Of a stretch of 64,000 nucleotides of DNA, positions 1 to 8,463 are shown piece after piece (the stretch's first letter is position 1; the number at the start of each line of letters is the position of its first letter). Below the pieces are notes generated by a model, which worked only from the letters and a program-made list of their open reading frames with translations, made no database searches and was not told where the DNA came from. Where the stretch lies: the NCBI GenBank assembly GCA_024684055.1, contig JAIKXN010000239.1, positions 96,325 through 160,324 on the forward strand, given 5' to 3'. Source of the stretch: Lachnospiraceae bacterium (GTDB taxonomy: Bacteria; Bacillota; Clostridia; Lachnospirales; Lachnospiraceae). Made by a program: the position numbers and the translations under genes.

Positions 1-1327
1 TGTCGAAAGCGAAGTAAACGTAAACGCTGAAAGCGAACAGACTGCTCCGAAGATAAAAAAGAGTTCCGGAAACGGGTGGATCATAGGTCTTATTGTCGGA
101 ATTGTACTTATGCTTTTCCTTGTTATTTTTTCGGGAATTCTCGTTGTTATAGGCATTATGCCGCTGGCTTTTAAGACCATAACTTCGACTTCACATCCCA
201 CGGTTCAGGCTGTACCGAATCCTCCGACAAACAACAATCTTCCGAATATTCCCGATGTTAAGGAAAACGAAGAAGATGAAAAAGATAATGAAAACAAAGA
301 TGAAGACGGAAAAGAAAACGACGAAACCAAAGAAGAGGAAGAACCTCTGACAATACGTCCTTACGATCCGGATGATTCTGTGTTTGATTATGATAAATTC
401 AGTGATGAGATCATTTCCGGTTCGAATGAATTCTGGGATGAAAACAAAGGTGATGACGATCTTTTCGTTCACGGTAATTATTCGGCGTATTCACAATCCG
501 GTTCTTCTCATGATTTCGCGGACAGAGACAGTTTCACCACCCCTTATTACAACTATATTATTAATTCCTATGTTGAGAACGAGAATTATGATGTTGAAAG
601 AAGAACAATAAGATATGAGGGCGAAGTTAACGGAGTTTATTACAACGCGTACTGCGGATATTATACTCTGTCTGCAGATAACGTTGATTTTACAGCCGTT
701 AATGAAGGCTTAAGAAATAAATGCCTCGAACGTATTGAAGATTATATAAGAAATTCGACAGATGCCGCGGGAACATATGTAACCATTTATGTTGATTCCG
801 TTGTAACTTTCAATAATGATGATGTATTCTCGGCAGCATACGACACAAATGTTTATTCGAATAATGTCATAAATACATTTTCGATTTCTTCGGTAAATAT
901 CGATGTTAAGAATGCAGCCGTTATGGATAATACAAAGATTCTCACGCTTGATGATGATTTCAGCAAATTCTTCATTGAACGTTCGAATACACAGAACAGA
1001 TGGGTTGAAAGCATTAATAAATCGGATGTATCCGATGTTACGAAAGTATTCAACGATGACGATTCGCTCATTCTGTTTTTCACTCCGCTCGGAGTTGAGG
1101 TCGGAATCAATTACAAATACAGGCAGGACAGTTACGGATCCGATTACGTCGGATGGGTTACCATTACCTTAAATGATTTTGACAATTATCTCAGCGGTAC
1201 TTATAACTTTAACGCGGATTGGGGCAAAAATTATGATATTTATCAGTATGAAAAAGATAATAACATAACACCCAGTTCAGGCTACGAATTCGATTACGAT
1301 TACGATTCGATTTTATATGATTTATAA
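1..1327 (+). CDS. Membrane-anchored protein of unknown function, 5' end outside window
   Basis: The frame is already open at the left edge (codons read from base 2) and runs to a TAA at 1325-1327, so the true start lies upstream. The first in-window Met (base 110) falls inside a hydrophobic segment that begins about 11 codons earlier, so it is not the initiator. Visible order: a short charged stretch, one transmembrane helix, a Pro/Asn-rich then Glu/Asp/Lys-rich low-complexity linker (about 45 residues), and a roughly 300-residue domain rich in Tyr, Asn and Asp. This suggests a protein with a short cytoplasmic start and a large outside domain. I do not recognise a family. A missing N-terminal zinc ribbon before the helix is possible but cannot be seen. 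Confidence 0.8.
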   Translation, partial: VESEVNVNAESEQTAPKIKKSSGNGWIIGLIVGIVLMLFLVIFSGILVVIGIMPLAFKTITSTSHPTVQAVPNPPTNNNLPNIPDVKENEEDEKDNENKDEDGKENDETKEEEEPLTIRPYDPDDSVFDYDKFSDEIISGSNEFWDENKGDDDLFVHGNYSAYSQSGSSHDFADRDSFTTPYYNYIINSYVENENYDVERRTIRYEGEVNGVYYNAYCGYYTLSADNVDFTAVNEGLRNKCLERIEDYIRNSTDAAGTYVTIYVDSVVTFNNDDVFSAAYDTNVYSNNVINTFSISSVNIDVKNAAVMDNTKILTLDDDFSKFFIERSNTQNRWVESINKSDVSDVTKVFNDDDSLILFFTPLGVEVGINYKYRQDSYGSDYVGWVTITLNDFDNYLSGTYNFNADWGKNYDIYQYEKDNNITPSSGYEFDYDYDSILYDL

Positions 1328-1401
1328 TTTTTTATAATCTTCCCATAAATAATTTATTTTCTTTCGTATATGTATTAAAAGAAATACTTCGGAGGTGAAT
1401 T

Positions 1402-2100
1402 ATGAACGGTAAGGAAAAATGCAAAGCTCTTAAAGAGATCAGAAGAAAAATCGCAGAGAACAATGATATATATTATGCAGTGGAAGAATGTCAGCATAAA
1501 GGAGACTGCAAAGGCACATGTCCCAAATGCGAAGCAGAACTTCGTTATCTTGAAAGAGAGCTCGAGAGAAGAGCTGCTCTCGGCAAAGCGGTAGCTTTTG
1601 CAGGAATTTCCCTCGGTGTTGTATCTACTTTTGCTGCATGTACAGGCGTCGGGATCAATCCTGTTAATCATATTGACGGAGGAATGTCAGGCCCTGTTGA
1701 TTATGCAGGAGACATTCAGCCTGTTGAACCCGAATATATTATTGACGGGGATGTAAGTATTGATATGATAATCCCCGAAGAAGGCAATGACGGTACATGT
1801 ACCGATCCCGATTCAGACGGGGCAGAAAATAAAGACGGAACCGAAATACCAGAAGGTGATCAAAAAAACGAAGGAACAGAAAGCTCAGTCGGAACTGAAA
1901 ATACTGAAGGTCAAGAGGATCCCGAGGAAAAAGAGAATACTGACAGAACTGAGGATCCTGATGGCGAAGAAAACCCTGAAGGAAAAGAGAGCGACGGTAC
2001 TGAAACAGATGGAAATTCTGACAATGCCGACGGCAGCAAAGAATCTGCAGATAAACCGGTTCCTACACTGACGAAACCTGTAAGAAATTTTTGTTATTAA
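1402..2100 (+). CDS. Cys-motif protein with internal hydrophobic segment and acidic low-complexity tail
   Basis: This 232-residue protein starts at an ATG behind GGAGGTGA. Residues 1-55 are basic and carry C7 and a cluster C30-x5-C36-x3-C40-x2-C43; the last three have the same CxxxCxxC spacing as a radical SAM cluster motif. Residues 61-81 are hydrophobic and end in FAAC, a weak lipobox-like site. The rest (about 150 residues) is Glu/Gly/Thr/Asp-rich low complexity with no fold I recognise. From memory, similar proteins with the same N-terminal Cys pattern occur in other Lachnospiraceae, but no function is known to me. The next gene on the same strand, 102 bases on, is a radical SAM enzyme, so the Cys region may bind a metal or cluster, or be that enzyme's substrate or partner (inference). 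Confidence 0.8.
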   Translation: MNGKEKCKALKEIRRKIAENNDIYYAVEECQHKGDCKGTCPKCEAELRYLERELERRAALGKAVAFAGISLGVVSTFAACTGVGINPVNHIDGGMSGPVDYAGDIQPVEPEYIIDGDVSIDMIIPEEGNDGTCTDPDSDGAENKDGTEIPEGDQKNEGTESSVGTENTEGQEDPEEKENTDRTEDPDGEENPEGKESDGTETDGNSDNADGSKESADKPVPTLTKPVRNFCY

Positions 2101-2106
2101 ATAATT

Positions 2107-2135
2107 TTGAAGAATTACTGTTATGTATATATTAA
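2107..2135 (+). promoter_or_regulatory. Putative promoter of the radical SAM gene
   Basis: TTGAAG (2107-2112), a 17-base spacer and TATTAA (2130-2135) lie in the AT-rich gap just after the Cys-motif gene. This would allow the radical SAM gene to be transcribed separately. Match is moderate, and AT-rich DNA makes chance matches likely. Confidence 0.4.
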
Positions 2136-2202
2136 AAAACATGTAAATATAAATATATAACGTTAAGTAATTGTTCATAAATATCGATCAAGCGGGAAAA
2201 AG

Positions 2203-2889
2203 ATGGCGGAAATTAAAATAGCCGGAATAGAAAGATTAAGAATGGAAACAGACGGCGAGGGTGTAACAACCCTCGTTGTTTCTATGGGTTGCCCTTTAAG
2301 ATGTGCATATTGTCTTAATCCTTTTACCTGGGATAATTCATATGCCGGATTTAAAACATATACCGTTAAAGGATTATATGATGAACTTAAAATAGACAGT
2401 CTTTATTTTCTTTCGACAGGCGGAGGTATAATGTTCGGGGGCGGAGAACCGCTTCTAAATGCCGATTTCATTCGTGAATTCATAGAAGAATATAAGTCTG
2501 TCGGATGGAAGTTTTATATGGAAACTTCGCTTTCGGTTCCAAGAGAAAAACTTGATAAAGTTATCGACCTGATAGACTGTTTTGTCGTCGATACCAAAGA
2601 CATGAACAAAGAAAGATACGAAAAATATACTCTCGGCAATTACGATCTTTTTTATAACAATCTTACATATCTTTTGGAAAAGGTCGGATGCGAAAAGATA
2701 ATAGCAAGAGTTCCGAAGATTCCCATATTTCATAAAGATAATGAATTTCTTGAAAACGAACAGTTCTTAAAAGATATGGGTTTTGAAAATATAAATGTTT
2801 TTGATTATATCAATCCGGAAGATCACAAAAAAATATCCGAAGCGGCTTTAAAAAACAGAGATTCTTTTATTGCCAAAATAATTCAATAA
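2203..2889 (+). CDS. Radical SAM protein, activase-like
   Basis: A 228-residue protein with the radical SAM cluster motif C30-x3-C34-x2-C37 (CPLRCAYC) and the glycine-rich SAM-binding motif GGGEP at 79-83. The compact size and motif layout resemble glycyl-radical-enzyme activating proteins (PflA/YjjW type), which use S-adenosylmethionine and a [4Fe-4S] cluster to abstract hydrogen from a partner. No extra ferredoxin-like cluster insert is seen, and no glycyl radical enzyme lies in the window. The ATG follows a weak site (AGCGGGAAAAAG). The adjacent upstream gene encodes a Cys-rich exported-looking protein, making a peptide- or protein-modifying role possible. Substrate unknown; radical SAM membership is secure, subfamily is not. 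Confidence 0.88.
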   Translation: MAEIKIAGIERLRMETDGEGVTTLVVSMGCPLRCAYCLNPFTWDNSYAGFKTYTVKGLYDELKIDSLYFLSTGGGIMFGGGEPLLNADFIREFIEEYKSVGWKFYMETSLSVPREKLDKVIDLIDCFVVDTKDMNKERYEKYTLGNYDLFYNNLTYLLEKVGCEKIIARVPKIPIFHKDNEFLENEQFLKDMGFENINVFDYINPEDHKKISEAALKNRDSFIAKIIQ

Positions 2890-2899
2890 TGATATTATT

Positions 2900-2967
2900 G
2901 TTTCATCTCATTTAAAGAAATTCTTCTTTAAATATTTTCCCTAAAATAAGAAATATAAGATGAAACG
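2900..2967. repeat. Nested inverted repeats between radical SAM gene and recA
   Basis: An outer 9-base pair GTTTCATCT (2900-2908) / AGATGAAAC (2959-2967) encloses a tight hairpin TTTAAAGAA (2911-2919) / TTCTTTAAA (2924-2932) with a 4-base loop. Both arms are perfect. There is no U-tract directly after either stem, so it is not a standard intrinsic terminator, though it may end or stabilise the upstream mRNA. Confidence 0.5.
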
Positions 2968-3029
2968 GAGAGTGATGCTTATTGAATGAATTCTGACGGT
3001 CTTGCTATCGGAATTTTGTTATTTTTTGA

Positions 3030-3077
3030 TTGACAAGAACAAATGTTTGGGCTAAACTATAAACAGAACGTATGTTT
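3030..3077 (+). promoter_or_regulatory. recA promoter with two LexA (SOS) boxes
   Basis: TTGACA (3030-3035), 17 bases, then TAAACT (3053-3058) form the promoter. Two near-palindromic boxes of the Bacillota LexA/DinR type, GAAC-N4-GTTC, are present: GAACAAATGTTT at 3037-3048, between the -35 and -10, and GAACGTATGTTT at 3066-3077, just past the start of transcription. Binding at either would block RNA polymerase, so recA (and probably recX) should be induced by DNA damage. Confidence 0.85.
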
Positions 3078-3090
3078 GATGGAGGTTAAA

Positions 3091-4110
3091 ATGGAAAGAG
3101 AAGACAAGATTAAAGCGCTTGAAGCTGCTTTAACACAGATTGAGAAGGCTTACGGCAAAGGAGCCGTTATGAAACTCGGAGATCCTGCAAGTCAGATGAA
3201 TGTCGAAACCATTCCCACAGGATCGATCAGTCTTGATATAGCACTCGGACTTGGGGGTATTCCCAAAGGAAGAGTTATTGAAATATACGGACCTGAATCA
3301 TCAGGTAAAACAACAGTCACACTTCACATGATCGCCGAAGTTCAGAAAAGAGGCGGCATCTGCGGATTCATTGATGCGGAACATGCTCTTGATCCCACTT
3401 ATGCCAAGGCTATCGGCGTAGATGTTGACAATCTTTATATATCACAGCCCGACAACGGCGAACAGGCACTTGAAATTACTGAAACAATGGTTCGTTCAGG
3501 TGCAATTGATCTTGTGGTTGTCGACTCGGTTGCAGCTCTTGTTCCCAAGGCTGAACTTGAAGGCGATATGGGCGATGCTCATGTAGGTCTTCAGGCAAGA
3601 CTTATGTCTCAGGCTTTGAGAAAACTTACCGGAGCTATCGGCAAAACAAACTGTACGGTTGTATTTATCAACCAGCTCAGAGAAAAAGTAGGTGTATTCT
3701 ACGGAAATCCTCAGGTTACAACCGGCGGTAATGCACTTAAATTTTATTCGTCTGTTCGTATGGAGATCAGAAAAGTCGATCAGATTAAGGTTAACGGTGA
3801 AATAGTCGGAAACCGTACAAGAGCAAAGATTGTTAAGAATAAGATCGCTCCTCCTTTTAAAGAGGCAGAGTTCGATATCATGTTCGGCGAAGGCATTTCA
3901 TACGTCGGAGACCTCCTCGACCTTGCTACCGAAATTGATGTTATAAATAAGTCAGGTGCATGGTATGCGTATAAGGGAGACAAGATCGGGCAGGGAAGAG
4001 AGAATGCCAAGACATTCCTTCAGAACAACCCCGAAGCTCTTGCTGATGTGGAAACTGCTGTAAGAACACATTTCAATTTACAGGGAGTTCCTTCCGAACT
4101 TGACAAGTAA
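3091..4110 (+). CDS. recA: RecA recombinase
   Basis: RecA forms ATP-dependent filaments on single-stranded DNA, drives strand exchange and triggers LexA self-cleavage. The 339-residue product has the Walker A motif GPESSGKT (67-74), the N-terminal helix [14 protein letters not shown] and loop regions typical of RecA, and ends in a short C-terminal tail. An in-frame ATG at 3043 exists, but it overlaps a LexA box and lies upstream of the likely transcript start. The ATG at 3091, five bases after GGAGG (3081-3085), gives the normal RecA N-terminus. recX follows after 22 bases, the usual pairing, which supports co-regulation by the SOS promoter. Confidence 0.98.
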   Translation: MEREDKIKALEAALTQIEKAYGKGAVMKLGDPASQMNVETIPTGSISLDIALGLGGIPKGRVIEIYGPESSGKTTVTLHMIAEVQKRGGICGFIDAEHALDPTYAKAIGVDVDNLYISQPDNGEQALEITETMVRSGAIDLVVVDSVAALVPKAELEGDMGDAHVGLQARLMSQALRKLTGAIGKTNCTVVFINQLREKVGVFYGNPQVTTGGNALKFYSSVRMEIRKVDQIKVNGEIVGNRTRAKIVKNKIAPPFKEAEFDIMFGEGISYVGDLLDLATEIDVINKSGAWYAYKGDKIGQGRENAKTFLQNNPEALADVETAVRTHFNLQGVPSELDK

Positions 4111-4132
4111 TTAATATAACCCGGTATTAAAT

Positions 4133-4741
4133 ATGTATATTACTGAAATTAAAGAAATCAATTCTCAGAAAAACCAAATTAAAACAGATAACGGAATCGC
4201 CTTTGTGTTATACAAAGGCGATTTGTCTAAATACGGAATACATATCGGCGAAGTTGACGATGATATTATAGAAGAGATCGTTAATGAAGTTCTTCCCAAA
4301 AGAGCACTTAACAGGGCCGTTAAGATTATTACGGGAAGAGACATGACCGAAGGCATGATCAAAAATAAGCTTAAAGGCGACGGTTATTCCGATGAGATCA
4401 TTGAAGATGTTCTTGAAAGGCTCAGGAAAGAAAGACTTGTTAACGATGAAAGATTTGTCAGAGGATTTATAGAATCCAAAAGTCTTAAGAAGAGTAAGAA
4501 AGACATCATCATTGCTCTTTCCATGAAAGGCATAAATCCTGAATTATCAGAAAGAATATATGATGAGCTTAAAAATGACGGGGATTTATGTGAGGAGGAA
4601 GAACTTATCCGGAAACTCCTTGATAAGCGTCATTTCGATTATGAAAATTCCGATTTCGAAACCAGACAGAAAGAAATGCAGTATCTGCTTCGCAAAGGGT
4701 TTTCGTCTGATTCAATTCGTAGTGCAATGAAAAAAGAATAA
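4133..4741 (+). CDS. recX: Regulatory protein RecX
   Basis: RecX binds RecA filaments and modulates recombinase and coprotease activity. The 202-residue protein has an N-terminal extension (about 60 residues) as in Bacillota RecX, then a helical repeat region with the LxxxGY.. and RLVNDERF signatures (GDGYSDEIIEDVLERLRKE, then RLVNDERFVRGF). It follows recA on the same strand without an intervening terminator, so it is probably expressed from the SOS promoter. The ribosome binding site is weak (CCCGGTATTAAAT before ATG), consistent with lower production than RecA or with coupling to it. Confidence 0.93.
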   Translation: MYITEIKEINSQKNQIKTDNGIAFVLYKGDLSKYGIHIGEVDDDIIEEIVNEVLPKRALNRAVKIITGRDMTEGMIKNKLKGDGYSDEIIEDVLERLRKERLVNDERFVRGFIESKSLKKSKKDIIIALSMKGINPELSERIYDELKNDGDLCEEEELIRKLLDKRHFDYENSDFETRQKEMQYLLRKGFSSDSIRSAMKKE

Positions 4742-4786
4742 TACATTATTTTGTGTTTTTGTGTCCATTTTGGTTTACAATAATTC

Positions 4787-4815
4787 TTGACATATGGTAT
4801 GAAAAACGATAATAT
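4787..4815 (+). promoter_or_regulatory. Promoter of rny
   Basis: TTGACA (4787-4792), 17-base spacer, TAATAT (4810-4815), in the 159-base gap between recX and rny. The leader that would follow is about 80 bases and contains a small AGGG/CCCT hairpin near 4839-4855. Confidence 0.65.
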
Positions 4816-4900
4816 ATAAATGTTGTAATTTGCAATATAGGGATTATTATGCCCTGTAAATACTGTACAATGATAATTGAATAAGGAGGTAAGACTGTCA

Positions 4901-6466
4901 ATGTTTGGTGAAGTTAGTGTGGTTGTCCTGATTATTGCCATAATAATTGTTGCTGTCATTGCTGCGCTTGTTTCCGGCTTGATTACATATTCTGTATACA
5001 AGAAAAATATAACGCAAAAAATCGGCAATGCCGAGGATAAGGCGCGTGAAATCCTTGATGAGGCACTTAAAACAGCTGAAGCCAAAAAGCGTGAAGGCTT
5101 ATTGGAGATCAAGGAAGAATCAATCAAGTATAAGAATGAGATTGAGAAGGAAAACAAAGAGCGAAGAGCTGAACTTCAGAGAACGGAAAGAAGAGTTCAG
5201 CAGAAAGAGGAGAGCGTTGATAAGAAGCTTGAGCAGATCGAGAAGAAAGAGGCAACAATCGCTCAAAAAGAAGCAGAACTGGCAAGAGACCAGGAAACCG
5301 TTTCTAAATTAAATGATCAAAGATTACAGGAACTTGAACGTATTTCAGGTTATACCTCTGATGAAGCAAAAGAATATTTACTCAGAATTGTTGAAGATGA
5401 TTTGAAACACGAGAAAGCTGTTCGTATTAAGGAGCTTGAAGCTCAGATTAAGGACGAAAGCGCTCAGAAAGCTAAGGAGTATGTTGTCAATGCTATTCAG
5501 CGTTGTGCTGCAGATCATGTATCGGATGTGGCAATTTCGGTTGTCAATCTTCCCAATGATGATATGAAGGGAAGAATTATCGGTCGTGAAGGACGTAACA
5601 TCAGAACGCTTGAGCAGATGACCGGTGTTGAATTCATTATTGACGATACGCCCGAAGCAGTTGTTTTATCCGGTTTTGATGCCGTAAGAAGAGAAGTTGC
5701 TAGAATTGCTCTTGAGAAACTTATCATTGACGGCAGAATTCATCCCGCAAAGATTGAAGAAGCTGTCGAGAAAGCACAGAAAGAAGTTGAGAGTATTATG
5801 AAGGAAGAAGGAGAGAATGCTGTTCTTGAAGCAGGCGTTCATGGAATTCATCCTGAACTTGTTAAGACTCTCGGTAAATTACATTTCCGTACAAGCTTTG
5901 GTCAGAATGCATTAAAGCATTCTATTGAAGTTGCTCATATTGCAGGACTTCTGGCTGAGGAAATCGGCGTTGATGCAAAAATGGCCAGAAGAGCAGGTCT
6001 TTTACATGACGTAGGAAAAGCAGTTGACCATGATCAGGAAGGTACACATGTTACACTCGGTACAGAACTTTGCCGCAAGTATCATGAACCTGCCATTGTT
6101 ATCAATGCGGTTGAATCGCATCATGGTGATGTTGAACCTACATCTCTTGTTGCGCGTATCGTTCAGGCTGCGGATGCTATTTCGGCAGCGAGACCCGGTG
6201 CAAGAAGAGAAACGCTTGGTGCGTATACTACAAGACTTACGGAACTTGAAGAATTATCTAACAATTTTGATGGTGTTGAAAAATCTTTTGCTATTCATGC
6301 AGGTAGAGAAATACGAGTTATGGTTGTACCTGAGAAGATTACCGATGATGATATGGTATTGCTTGCTCATGACATTTCCAAGAAGATCGAGGATGAACTT
6401 AAATATCCCGGTCAGGTTAAGGTTAATGTTATCAGGGAAACCAGAGTTATTGATTATGCTAAGTAA
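4901..6466 (+). CDS. rny: Ribonuclease Y
   Basis: RNase Y is the membrane-anchored endoribonuclease that starts bulk mRNA decay in many Bacillota. The 521-residue product shows the family order: an N-terminal transmembrane helix (about residues 5-30), a long charged coiled coil (about 35-200), a KH RNA-binding domain with the GREGRNIR motif, and an HD domain with HDVGK and ESHHGD metal-binding motifs. Length matches B. subtilis RNase Y (520). A TTG start at 4877 is possible, but AAGGAGGT (4883-4890) sits between the two, so the ATG at 4901 is preferred. It is flanked by its own promoter and a terminator and so is probably monocistronic. Confidence 0.97.
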   Translation: MFGEVSVVVLIIAIIIVAVIAALVSGLITYSVYKKNITQKIGNAEDKAREILDEALKTAEAKKREGLLEIKEESIKYKNEIEKENKERRAELQRTERRVQQKEESVDKKLEQIEKKEATIAQKEAELARDQETVSKLNDQRLQELERISGYTSDEAKEYLLRIVEDDLKHEKAVRIKELEAQIKDESAQKAKEYVVNAIQRCAADHVSDVAISVVNLPNDDMKGRIIGREGRNIRTLEQMTGVEFIIDDTPEAVVLSGFDAVRREVARIALEKLIIDGRIHPAKIEEAVEKAQKEVESIMKEEGENAVLEAGVHGIHPELVKTLGKLHFRTSFGQNALKHSIEVAHIAGLLAEEIGVDAKMARRAGLLHDVGKAVDHDQEGTHVTLGTELCRKYHEPAIVINAVESHHGDVEPTSLVARIVQAADAISAARPGARRETLGAYTTRLTELEELSNNFDGVEKSFAIHAGREIRVMVVPEKITDDDMVLLAHDISKKIEDELKYPGQVKVNVIRETRVIDYAK

Positions 6467-6472
6467 TGATAT

Positions 6473-6504
6473 AAACCCCTTGCTTTTCGGCGAGGGGTTT
6501 TTAG
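6473..6504 (+). terminator. Intrinsic terminator of rny
   Basis: Stem 6473-6483 / 6490-6500 (AAACCCCTTGC with GCGAGGGGTTT, 11 pairs including one G-U), 6-base loop, then TTTTA. It begins seven bases after the rny stop. Confidence 0.9.
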
Positions 6505-6560
6505 TTTGATTTCAAACAAAAAAAACAGTACTTTTTGCTTTAATTTGTAAGCAAATTTTC

Positions 6561-6589
6561 TTGAAGTATTGCTTTAATCGTATTAAAAT
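6561..6589 (+). promoter_or_regulatory. Promoter of the aminotransferase gene
   Basis: TTGAAG (6561-6566), 17-base spacer, TAAAAT (6584-6589). The transcript would start near 6596 and carry a leader of about 60 bases that includes a perfect 9-base-pair hairpin (6625-6633 / 6636-6644) just before the start codon. Confidence 0.6.
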
Positions 6590-6655
6590 ATAACAGAAAT
6601 TATGCAAATTATTAAAGGAGAGATTTCAATATATTTATATTGAAGGTAAAAGGCT

Positions 6656-7942
6656 ATGAAAGAATACTCTTCATTATCTAAAGAAGAACTGATTGCTTTA
6701 AAGGATGAATTTAGTGTAAAATATGAGGAAATAAAGTCTAAAGGACTTAAATTCAATATGTCCAGAGGGTTACCCGGCGCAGAGCAGCTTGATATGGAAG
6801 CTGATTTCTTTAATACACTTAATCCTACATCCGAATTTAAATCCGTTGCGGGAATTGACTGCAGAAACTATGGCGAATTAGTAGGTATTTCTGAAGCCAG
6901 AAAGCTTATGGGAGATATGATGAGCATTCCTGCAGATAATGTAATTGTATTCGGTAATTCAAGTCTTAATATAATGTATGATACGGTATGCCGTTCCATG
7001 ATACTCGGCGTATGCGGTTCAACGCCCTGGTGCAAACTTGACAAAGTTATATTCCTTTGCCCGGTTCCCGGATACGATCGTCATTTTGCCATCACACAGC
7101 AGTTTGGCATCGAGATGATCAACATTCCGATGAAGAGTGACGGACCTGACATGGATATGGTAGAAGAGTATGTAAATAACGATCCTGCCGTTAAAGGCAT
7201 CTGGTGCGTACCCAAATATGCAAATCCTACGGGAATCACATATTCTGATGAGGTTGTAAGAAGATTTGCGGCTTTAAAACCGGCAGCGGAAGATTTCAGA
7301 ATTTACTGGGACAATGCATACAACATTCATCATCTTTACGACAACAATCAGGACGATCTTCTTGAAATTTTTGCCGAATGTTGTAAGGCAGGGAACGAAG
7401 ATATGGTATATAAATTCTGCTCAACATCAAAGATTACTTTCCCCGGAAGCGGTATAGCTGCACTTGGTACTTCGAAGAAGAATCTTGACTTTATTAAGAG
7501 CGTTATTACGATCCAGACAATCGGTCACGATAAATTAAACCAGTTAAGACATGTAAGATACTTCAAAGATTTTGACGGAATGAAGAAACATATGAAGAAA
7601 CATGCTGAAATCCTTCGTCCCAAGTTCGAACTTGTACATAAAAAACTCGAAGAAGAACTTGGCGGACTCGGTGTAGGTTCATGGACAAATCCTCACGGCG
7701 GATATTTTGTATCTTTTAACAGTATTGACGGCTGTGCCAAAAAGATAGTAGAAAAATGCAAGGAAGCCGGAGTGGTCATGACCGGTGCAGGAGCAACTTA
7801 TCCGTACAAAAAGGATCCGTTTGATTCAAATATCAGAATTGCACCTACATATCCGCCCATCGAAGAATTATCCCAGGCGATCGATATTTTTGTACTTGTG
7901 GTTAAGCTTGTGAGCATTGAGAAGATCCTCGAGACTATGTAA
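6656..7942 (+). CDS. PLP-dependent aminotransferase, MocR-like aspartate aminotransferase group
   Basis: A 428-residue fold-type I aminotransferase that should transfer amino groups using pyridoxal phosphate; aspartate/2-oxoglutarate is the expected substrate pair for this group. Visible motifs: NSSLN in the cofactor phosphate region, PKYANPTG, YWDNAYN (the Asp that binds the PLP ring), STSKITFPG with the Schiff-base lysine K259, and IRIAPTYPP with the substrate-carboxylate Arg. A stop codon (TAA 6647-6649) lies just upstream in frame, fixing the ATG at 6656. The nearest ribosome binding sequence is GAAGG (6642-6646), partly inside a hairpin arm. It is flanked by its own promoter and a downstream terminator. 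Substrate is inferred from family. Confidence 0.88.
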   Translation: MKEYSSLSKEELIALKDEFSVKYEEIKSKGLKFNMSRGLPGAEQLDMEADFFNTLNPTSEFKSVAGIDCRNYGELVGISEARKLMGDMMSIPADNVIVFGNSSLNIMYDTVCRSMILGVCGSTPWCKLDKVIFLCPVPGYDRHFAITQQFGIEMINIPMKSDGPDMDMVEEYVNNDPAVKGIWCVPKYANPTGITYSDEVVRRFAALKPAAEDFRIYWDNAYNIHHLYDNNQDDLLEIFAECCKAGNEDMVYKFCSTSKITFPGSGIAALGTSKKNLDFIKSVITIQTIGHDKLNQLRHVRYFKDFDGMKKHMKKHAEILRPKFELVHKKLEEELGGLGVGSWTNPHGGYFVSFNSIDGCAKKIVEKCKEAGVVMTGAGATYPYKKDPFDSNIRIAPTYPPIEELSQAIDIFVLVVKLVSIEKILETM

Positions 7943-7975
7943 CAGACTGTTAGTTTAAAGAAGTTTCTTGTAACA

Positions 7976-8020
7976 AAGCAACATTATGTTCTTAAGTCTA
8001 AGCAACAAAATGTTCTTTAG
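7976..8020 (+). repeat. Imperfect 21-base direct repeat after the aminotransferase gene
   Basis: Two copies, 7976-7996 and 8000-8020, share 18 of 21 bases (AAGCAACA..ATGTTCTT.AG). Each holds a near-palindrome, AACATTATGTT or AACAAAATGTT. They start 24 bases apart, between the stop codon and the terminator, so they would be in the 3' untranslated RNA. Confidence 0.5.
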
Positions 8021-8047
8021 ACAAACAGAAAAATAAATTGATTAAAT

Positions 8048-8088
8048 AAACGGTTTCAGGGCGCTCCTGAAACCGTTTAATTTATTAT
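8048..8088 (+). terminator. Intrinsic terminator after aminotransferase gene
   Basis: Perfect 13-base-pair stem AAACGGTTTCAGG (8048-8060) / CCTGAAACCGTTT (8066-8078), loop GCGCT, then an AT-rich tail AATTTATTATTT. Confidence 0.85.
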
Positions 8089-8410
8089 TTATAGCATATA
8101 GGAATATTGATTGGAATTAAAGACGATCAAAAAATCATATGGTATGTATTATATAAGCAAGAAGCATGACCGGTAAAGTCAATGATAAATGCTTAACATA
8201 AAGAGTTTATATAACAATATATAATTAGTTGTTTAATTGACATAATTTAATCCGAAAATATCATTCTCTATATTTAGTGAGATTTGTATTGTATTATTCA
8301 AGATATAGAAAAGCATCATAAAAGTGCCTAAAAATAGGCAAAAAATCAAAATAAATTCAATTTATCAATTGCTTTTTCGGCCTTATTTTTATATAATAAC
8401 TATTGCAGTC
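8089..8410. other. Long AT-rich intergenic region without a recognisable gene
   Basis: No convincing coding region is seen. The stretch holds: a promoter-like pair TTGACA (8237-8242) / TATCAT (8259-8264, 16-base spacer); a small stem TGCCTA (8325-8330) / TAGGCA (8335-8340); a perfect palindrome ATAAATTCAATTTAT (8351-8365); and GCCTTATTTTTA (8380-8391), which can pair with the AAAAATAGGC side of the first stem as an alternative fold. The sequence ATTGACATAATTT occurs at 8236-8248 and again at 8415-8427. A small RNA or long leader is possible but unproven. Confidence 0.45.
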
Positions 8411-8415
8411 AACGA

Positions 8416-8444
8416 TTGACATAATTTGTTGACAACCCTACTAC
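8416..8444 (+). promoter_or_regulatory. Putative promoter of xerD-type gene
   Basis: TTGACA (8416-8421), 17-base spacer, TACTAC (8439-8444). A second TTGACA lies at 8429-8434. The -10 is weak, and the start codon follows only 20 bases after it. Confidence 0.4.
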
Positions 8445-8463
8445 TTTGGTTCGGAAGGCTCTT

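Noticed and set aside
3043-3090. Upstream ATG start for recA
   Set aside because: It overlaps a LexA box and the promoter -10 region and lacks a ribosome binding site; GGAGG before 3091 decides the start.
4639-5157. 172-codon minus-strand frame between recX and rny
   Set aside because: Overlaps the end of recX and the start of rny, both with strong family signatures; hydrophobic shadow of the rny membrane helix.
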